Part shown: positions 6,687 to 10,666 of the stretch, piece after piece
Layout of the letters: every line of letters begins with the position of its first letter
How positions within the stretch are numbered: position 1 is the first letter of the stretch
From: Deltaproteobacteria bacterium
Lineage (GTDB): Bacteria > Myxococcota_A > Polyangia > Polyangiales > Houyiibacteriaceae
Assembly (NCBI GenBank): GCA_003647035.1
Contig: QMMB01000064.1
Span: 1 to 10,666, forward strand
Reading direction: 5' to 3'
Length of the DNA: 10,666 nucleotides
Translations under genes and position numbers: made by a program
The notes under the pieces: model-generated
What the model was told of the DNA's origin: nothing
Database searches by the model: none
What the model saw: the letters and a program-made list of their open reading frames with translations, nothing else

Positions 6687-6919
6687 CTATGCGCTCGGGA
6701 AGTTCTCGACGAGCAGCTTCAGCGAATCGTGTGTCGTGAAGATGCCTATGATCTTCACGCCTTCACGCCTTCCACGACGACCGCCGAGCCGTACTTGTGC
6801 TCGAGCATCTCTTCGAGCACGGCGAACAGCGAAGTATCTTTGGAGATGGTGTACGCCTCCTGGGTCATCGCCTCTTCGACGGTAATCCCACCAACGTTCC
6901 CAGGTTGGCTGCTGCGACC
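6687..6919 (-). pseudogene. CBS-domain protein remnant, 5'-truncated and frameshifted
   Basis: On the minus strand the sequence encodes one CBS motif: GITVEEAMTQEAYTISKDTS, then LFAVLEEMLEHKYGSAVVVEGVK, then, in a shifted frame, IIGIFTTHDSLKLLVENFPSA. CBS domains usually come in pairs that bind adenine nucleotides; only the second of a pair is present. Two lesions are visible. The frame breaks at a direct duplication of the octamer CTTCACGC (plus-strand 6753-6760 and 6761-6768); removing one copy fuses the halves exactly. Upstream, the frame meets TGA (6920-6922) inside a repeat at 6897-6943 and no start or first CBS domain follows. It is therefore a decayed gene, unless the duplication is an assembly error, which would leave the truncation unexplained. 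Confidence 0.75.
6753..6768 (+). repeat. 8-bp tandem duplication CTTCACGC x2
   Basis: Two perfect adjacent copies plus a further CTTC lie within the CBS remnant. The eight-base length is what throws the CBS frame out by two bases. Confidence 0.9.
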
Positions 6920-6943
6920 TCAACCTGGGAAGGCTTGTGGCCC
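6897..6943. repeat. Repeat copy A with terminal inverted arms
   Basis: TTCCCAGGTT (6897-6906) and AACCTGGGAA (6922-6931) are a perfect ten-base inverted pair around a 15-base loop. The right arm runs into CCTGGGAAGGCTTGTGGCCC (6924-6943), identical over 20 bases to copy B at 7530-7549. The similarity reaches further left as GCTGCGA-CC-CA-C. It truncates the CBS remnant and lies just downstream of the GNAT gene. Confidence 0.7.
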
Positions 6944-6991
6944 GGCGGAGGGCCGAAGCCAGCTCTCGATGCTGATTCCCGCGGACTGTCG

Positions 6992-7405
6992 CTAGTCCTG
7001 GATCTCTTTACGGTACAAGTGCCAGTCGAGGTGGAAGCGTCCGTTCGGGTACGTCCCGATTCGCGTGTAGCCGTGGCGCTGATAGAATCCGGGAGCTTGG
7101 GTTTCGGCGGTCTCGAGTTGAAGGACATGGCAGCCAAGCTTGCCGGCGTGCACCTCGAACGCGCGGATCAACTCGGAGCCGATGCCGCGGCCCGTGAGCC
7201 CGTCGCCCACCACGATCTGTTTCAAGTGCGCCATGCCCCCGACCACCTTGTAGATCGCGACACCGACGCACTCACTTCCCTCGAAAGCGCCGAGTGCATA
7301 GTCGAGCTGTTTCCAATCGATTCCCTGCCGCCGATTGTGCGGAGGCCAGTGCACGTCGTTGAACTCGATAGCGGCTTGAACGGGGATCTGCCTGGTCTCT
7401 GACAT
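6992..7405 (-). CDS. GNAT-family N-acetyltransferase
   Basis: This 137-residue protein begins at MSETRQIPV; the frame is open further upstream to 7495, but that extension lies in a repeat and has no family-like sequence. It carries the GNAT acetyl-CoA signature: strand LKQIVV (61-66) followed by the pyrophosphate loop GLTGRGIGSEL (69-79, Q/R-x-x-G-x-G/A form), then a helix, the LQLETAE strand (96-102) and GFYQRHGY (106-113), the usual motif B Tyr region. Length is typical of a single GNAT domain. It would transfer acetyl from acetyl-CoA to an amine; the substrate cannot be told. No strong ribosome binding site is seen before this ATG or before the alternative ATG at 7435. It sits between two related repeats and beside a decayed gene, which suggests it arrived or moved as a small cassette. 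Confidence 0.88.
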   Translation of the reverse strand: MSETRQIPVQAAIEFNDVHWPPHNRRQGIDWKQLDYALGAFEGSECVGVAIYKVVGGMAHLKQIVVGDGLTGRGIGSELIRAFEVHAGKLGCHVLQLETAETQAPGFYQRHGYTRIGTYPNGRFHLDWHLYRKEIQD

Positions 7406-7472
7406 GCGACTCTGGCGCCAATGGCTATCACACATCGGGTGTGCGGCATACGCACCCCTTCGCCAAGTGGAC

Positions 7473-7549
7473 TTCCCAGGTTCGAACTGGGTCAACCGAA
7501 GAGTGAAGCCATCCCGGCTGCGAGCCCACCCTGGGAAGGCTTGTGGCCC
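7473..7549. repeat. Repeat copy B, related to copy A, with an inner T-arm-like hairpin
   Basis: This copy starts TTCCCAGGTT (7473-7482) and ends CCTGGGAAGGCTTGTGGCCC (7530-7549), as copy A does, but carries about 30 extra bases. Its outer arms TTCCCAGG/CCTGGGAA still pair. Read on the minus strand, 7491-7475 is CCCAG-TTCGAAC-CTGGG, the exact form of a tRNA T-arm, but no cloverleaf surrounds it. Confidence 0.65.
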
Positions 7550-7739
7550 CTGTCACCGTATGGCCATGTTCGCATGCTCTACGACTCCGTTGTGCCACTC
7601 AAAATGGAAAGAATCCCAACCAAAAACACCGTGCCGTGCGGCCTCACCAATTTTGATACCCCCGCCCACTCACGTCTGGCGCAATGGGTATGATGCGCGA
7701 CCCATGTGACTGGAATCCGACGCGCTACACTCTACGCAC
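7550..7739. other. Intergenic region between divergent genes
   Basis: This stretch holds no supported gene and is locally A/T-richer (about 7600-7660). It separates the GNAT cassette (minus) from the carboxylesterase-like gene (plus). A TATGAT hexamer at 7689-7694 and TACACT at 7726-7731 are -10-like, but neither has a good -35 partner. Confidence 0.4.
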
Positions 7740-8453
7740 ATGCGCGAGGAACGTTTTGGAGGGGTCAACGTTCGGTTGACAGGAGGCGAGGATCGCGAGG
7801 GGGGCGGTGATGGGCCTCTCGTCGTCTTGATGCATGGGTTTGGCGCGCCCGGGACCGACTTGGTCGGGCTGTGGCGGGTGCTCGATGTGCCGCGGAGCGT
7901 TCGCTTCGCTTTTCCAGAAGCGCCGAACGAGATCCCCGGGATGCCAGGCGCCAAGGCTTGGTGGGCTCTCGATCTCGCACGCACCGAGCAGGCGATGGCT
8001 GAGGGGCCGAGGAGTTATGCGGCCGAGATCCCGCCGGGGATGGAGGAGGCGACCGATCAAGTCGTACAAATGATCGACGCGATGCAGGAGGTGCTCGGTG
8101 TTCCGAACGAGCGCCTGATCGTCGGCGGGTTCTCGCAGGGTTCGATGGCAGCCTGCAATGCGGTGTTCACCAGAAACCTGAGCCTCGCTGCTTTGGTGAT
8201 TCTTTCTGGTACCCCCGTGAACCTCGCAGCCTGGAAAGCCGGCATGGCGCCCCGCAGCGGTGTGCCGGTGTTCCAAAGTCACGGCCAACAGGACCCGCTT
8301 CTTTCGTTTCAGGCGGCCGAAGAGCTCAACAAAGAGATGCGTGACGCCGGCCTTGCGACGCAGTGGGTTCCGTTTCGGGGCGGCCACGAGCTCCCGGTGC
8401 CTGTACTCGAAGGGCTGAGCCGGTTCTTGTCGGCTATCGAAGCCCCAATTTGA
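7740..8453 (+). CDS. Carboxylesterase/phospholipase-type alpha/beta hydrolase
   Basis: This 237-residue serine hydrolase fits the small carboxylesterase/acyl-protein-thioesterase-like family (Abhydrolase_2). It shows the oxyanion strand LVVLMHGFGAPGTD (27-40), the FPEAPNEIPG and AWWALD segments (58-67, 73-78) seen in this family, the nucleophile Ser132 in GGFSQGSMA, Asp185 in SHGQQDPLLS and His216 in RGGHELP, a complete triad in the expected order and spacing. It has no signal peptide and should be cytoplasmic, hydrolysing short-chain esters or similar bonds. No ribosome binding site is visible before the ATG; TACACT lies nine bases before it, so a leaderless message is possible. The acyl-CoA dehydrogenase starts 40 bases after its stop on the same strand, so the two may be cotranscribed. 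Confidence 0.9.
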   Translation: MREERFGGVNVRLTGGEDREGGGDGPLVVLMHGFGAPGTDLVGLWRVLDVPRSVRFAFPEAPNEIPGMPGAKAWWALDLARTEQAMAEGPRSYAAEIPPGMEEATDQVVQMIDAMQEVLGVPNERLIVGGFSQGSMAACNAVFTRNLSLAALVILSGTPVNLAAWKAGMAPRSGVPVFQSHGQQDPLLSFQAAEELNKEMRDAGLATQWVPFRGGHELPVPVLEGLSRFLSAIEAPI

Positions 8454-8493
8454 CGCCTTGTGACGGCGTGGGGCCTTCGTGGTACCACCCGCC

Positions 8494-9645
8494 ATGTCCT
8501 ATGCGGAAACCGAAGAGCAGCAGATGCTGCGCAAACAGGTCGGTGAGATCGGACGCAAGTACGGGCGCGAATACTACACCGCCAAGGCGCGAGAAGGCTT
8601 GTCTCCAGACGAGCTCTGGGACGAGATGGCGAAGCAGGGCTTCATCGGCGTCAATACGCCCGAGGAGTACGGTGGCGGCGGCCTCGGTATCTACGAGCTG
8701 GCGAGCGTGTGCGAGGAGCTCGCGGCGGCCGGGTGTCCGCTTCTCTTGCTGCTCGTGTCACCGGCGATTTGCGCAACCGTGCTCGCGAAGTTCGGAACCG
8801 ACGCGCAAAAGGAACGCTGGCTGCCGAGGCTCGCCTCGGGTGAGTCGAAGATGGCGTTTGCGATTACCGAGCCGAACGCGGGGTCCAACACTCATCGTTT
8901 GGAAACCAGCGCTACGCCCGAGGGCGAGGACTGGGTGCTCAATGGCACCAAGTACTACATCTCGGGAGCCGATGACGCCGATGCCATTCTCGTCGTGACG
9001 CGCACCGGTGGCGCGGAAGACGGGCGCGGGCGTCTATCGTTGTTCATCGTCGACGCCGAGGCGCCCGGCCTCGAGAAAACTCTCATCCGAATGCAGATCC
9101 CGGGCGCGGACCGTCAGTTTACGCTGTTCTTCGACAAGGTCCGCGTGAGCGGCGACCGCCTCCTCGGCAACGAAGGCCAAGGGCTCACGCAGATCTTCGT
9201 CGGCCTCAACCCGGAGCGCATTCTTGGGGCAGCGCTGGCCAATGGTGCGGCGCTCTGTGCGATCGAGCAGGCGAGCCGCTACGCCAACGACCGAGCAGTT
9301 TGGGGTAAGCCCATCGGCACCCACCAAGGCGTGGCCCACCCGCTGGCCCAAGCCAAAATCGAGGTCGAGCTTGCACGCTTGATGACCAGGAAAGCTGCTT
9401 GGCTGTTCGATCAAGGAAAAGACGCCGGTGAGGCCGCCAACATGGCGAAGTACGCCGCGGGCGAAGCGGCCACCAATGCGGTCGACACCGCCATTCAGGT
9501 TCACGGTGGCAACGGCATGTCGGAGGAGTACGGCTTGGTGTCGCTCTGGGCCATGGCGCGCACCCTGCGCATTGCTCCGGTCAGCCGCGAGATGATTCTC
9601 AATTTCATCGCACAGCATTCGCTGGGGCTTCCCAAGTCCTACTGA
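8494..9645 (+). CDS. Acyl-CoA dehydrogenase family protein
   Basis: This 383-residue flavoprotein shows the three-domain acyl-CoA dehydrogenase fold. The N-terminal helical domain (1 to about 118) includes EEYGGGGLG (58-66). The middle beta domain carries the FAD/substrate motif MAFAITEPNAGSN (120-132) and the YYISGAD strand (154-160). The C-terminal helical domain has RAVWGKPIG (267-275) and the FAD-contacting HGGNG (337-341). The usual C-terminal EGTSEIQR-type motif with the catalytic Glu is replaced by APVSREM (361-367). A Glu at 241 in GLNPERIL occupies the place of the catalytic base of isovaleryl-CoA dehydrogenase (GLDLER), so that may be the base here. It would introduce an alpha-beta double bond into an unidentified acyl-CoA. 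ATG 8494 is chosen over GTG 8479 because family proteins begin near it. It ends 13 bases from the convergent hydrolase gene. Confidence 0.92.
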   Translation: MSYAETEEQQMLRKQVGEIGRKYGREYYTAKAREGLSPDELWDEMAKQGFIGVNTPEEYGGGGLGIYELASVCEELAAAGCPLLLLLVSPAICATVLAKFGTDAQKERWLPRLASGESKMAFAITEPNAGSNTHRLETSATPEGEDWVLNGTKYYISGADDADAILVVTRTGGAEDGRGRLSLFIVDAEAPGLEKTLIRMQIPGADRQFTLFFDKVRVSGDRLLGNEGQGLTQIFVGLNPERILGAALANGAALCAIEQASRYANDRAVWGKPIGTHQGVAHPLAQAKIEVELARLMTRKAAWLFDQGKDAGEAANMAKYAAGEAATNAVDTAIQVHGGNGMSEEYGLVSLWAMARTLRIAPVSREMILNFIAQHSLGLPKSY

Positions 9646-9658
9646 GGTCCTTGCAACG

Positions 9659-10666
9659 CTACCGCTTCCTGCGCCGTTTCCATCGCCTTCGTGGTAGCAC
9701 GCCCGCGTCTTGGAAGCCTTCCAGCGCCGCGCGAAAAGCGTGCGCGCGCCGGTTCTGAACGATGTGTCCGCCTGGGAACTTCACGAGCTCGGTGCCGAAG
9801 TGGTCCGCGAGACGCTTGCCGTGTTTCACCGTCGCGAGGCGATCGAACTCTCCTGAAATGATCGCAACGCGTTTCGGCTCGACCTTGGGCATGCGGCAAA
9901 CCGGTGTGATGGGAACGAGTTGCTCGCGGTAGCCTTCGTAGAGCGTCCTCTGGATGTCGCCGGAGCCGGGGACCAAGTCGTTGTCGTTCATGACGTCTGG
10001 GATGCTGGCGATGGGAATGTACGACAGCACGAAGTCGACGTTGGAGGTCACCGTCGCGAGAAGAGCCGCGGTGTAGCCGCCGAGGCTCATGCCTACTACT
10101 CCGACGTGGCTCGCGCCCGCCTCGCGCATGGCGCGAACCGCCGTTTGCAGATCCCAGATCGCCTGGCGGAAGCCTTCGATCGTGAAGGCGGTGTCTTGTT
10201 GCGGCCACTCGGGTGGAAAGGCGTGCCCCCTCGGCCCGTGAAACGGAAGCGCAAACAACGACACGCCGATCCCTTGGCGCTTGAACTCGCGAATCGGCCA
10301 GGCGACCCGTTCCATGAGGTGGTGACCAGACGAAAATCCGTTGACCAGGATCGCCATGGGCTTGCCCTTGATCCGAAGATTCAGGGTTCGGAGCAAGGCG
10401 GTCTGATTGTCTCGATGGCTCCGGAACTCATGCTCGATGTCGTTGAACATCAGCGGGTGCTCGCTGTGCCAGCTCCCCTCGGCGAACCCGACGCGATGTG
10501 GCGCGAGCCAGCGTTTCTTGATGTCGATTCGCCCAGGCGCAGGAAACAGCTCCGCGGGGGTGCTGCGATACGCCCGGTAGTCGTCGGTCGACGCAAACGC
10601 CCCCAGGTCGTGCACCAGCTCGTGGGGTTCCTTCAGATCGGCCGGTTGCAGCTTCGCGATCTGCGA
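9659..10666 (-). CDS. Alpha/beta hydrolase, partial at window edge
   Basis: The frame is open to the right edge, so the N-terminus lies outside; the GTG at 10613-10615 is an internal candidate only. Counting from that GTG, the visible part has the oxyanion strand AILVNGFSSGHH (88-99), a long helix-rich insert, the nucleophile Ser177 in GMSLGG, Asp258 in SGEFDRL and His284 in PGGH, a complete Ser-Asp-His triad. The layout resembles the dienelactone-hydrolase or prolyl-oligopeptidase-like group of serine hydrolases. The C-terminus is strongly basic (RRRWKRRRKR), which is unusual and may bind membrane or nucleic acid or simply be a disordered tail. It converges on the acyl-CoA dehydrogenase gene with no recognisable terminator between them. 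The substrate is unknown. Confidence 0.85.
   Translation of the reverse strand, partial: SQIAKLQPADLKEPHELVHDLGAFASTDDYRAYRSTPAELFPAPGRIDIKKRWLAPHRVGFAEGSWHSEHPLMFNDIEHEFRSHRDNQTALLRTLNLRIKGKPMAILVNGFSSGHHLMERVAWPIREFKRQGIGVSLFALPFHGPRGHAFPPEWPQQDTAFTIEGFRQAIWDLQTAVRAMREAGASHVGVVGMSLGGYTAALLATVTSNVDFVLSYIPIASIPDVMNDNDLVPGSGDIQRTLYEGYREQLVPITPVCRMPKVEPKRVAIISGEFDRLATVKHGKRLADHFGTELVKFPGGHIVQNRRAHAFRAALEGFQDAGVLPRRRWKRRRKR

Noticed and set aside
6897..7549. Repeats A and B as integron attC sites
   Set aside because: I could not find the required RYYYAAC and GTTRRRY core pairs in the right order; in copy A the GTT and AAC arms are in the opposite order.
7473..7550. A complete tRNA gene on the minus strand at repeat B
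   Set aside because: Only the T-arm is convincing; there is no matching acceptor 5' strand, D-arm or anticodon arm upstream.
7725..8495. 256-residue minus-strand frame opposite the carboxylesterase gene
   Set aside because: The plus strand carries a full catalytic triad with family spacing; the minus frame shows no family pattern.
1..10666. CRISPR array, toxin-antitoxin pair, phage genes or a defence operon
   Set aside because: No regularly spaced repeats, small paired genes, structural phage genes or nuclease/helicase sets are visible.

Overview
The window reads as chromosomal DNA from a GC-rich proteobacterium-like organism, most probably a myxobacterium-type (Myxococcota / former Deltaproteobacteria) lineage. 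The main clue is the large secreted protein at 196-1953(-), whose C-terminus has the Gly-Gly-Cys / hydrophobic helix / Arg-Arg-Arg layout of MYXO-CTERM tails. Secreted and lipid-anchored proteins, an emopamil-binding-protein-like membrane protein and lipid-type enzymes fit that assignment but do not prove it.

Layout, left to right. The 5' 46 nt of a tRNA-Leu(UAG) gene enter from the left edge on the minus strand. A 585-residue exported propeller-like protein follows (minus). Divergent from it is a plus-strand cluster: a small lipoprotein gene that appears broken (2071-2281), overlapping by ATGA the start of an EBP-family membrane protein (2278-2958), then an epoxide-hydrolase-like lipoprotein (2993-3937). 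After a roughly 300-nt gap comes an SDR-fold protein lacking the catalytic Tyr (4240-4920). On the minus strand follow an SRPBCC protein (5053-5505) and an exported protein with a PKD-like domain (5672-6622), with a short coding-like remnant on the plus strand between them. Next are a truncated, frameshifted CBS-domain remnant and a GNAT acetyltransferase bracketed by two related repeats (6897-6943 and 7473-7549). The right end holds a carboxylesterase-type hydrolase (7740-8453) and an acyl-CoA dehydrogenase (8494-9645), convergent with an alpha/beta hydrolase running off the right edge.

The genes do not form one obvious pathway. The only tight grouping is the lipoprotein remnant, EBP-like protein and epoxide-hydrolase-like lipoprotein, which may be one transcription unit acting on a hydrophobic (sterol- or terpenoid-like) substrate; that substrate is a guess. 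The clearest signs of genome flux lie at 6.7-7.6 kb, where a decayed CBS gene ends at a repeat whose relative lies on the other side of the GNAT gene. I found no CRISPR array, transposase, integrase or recognisable defence system. I cannot claim a new multi-gene system; the most useful leads are the repeat-flanked GNAT cassette, the broken lipoprotein gene coupled to the EBP-like gene, and two enzymes with atypical active sites.
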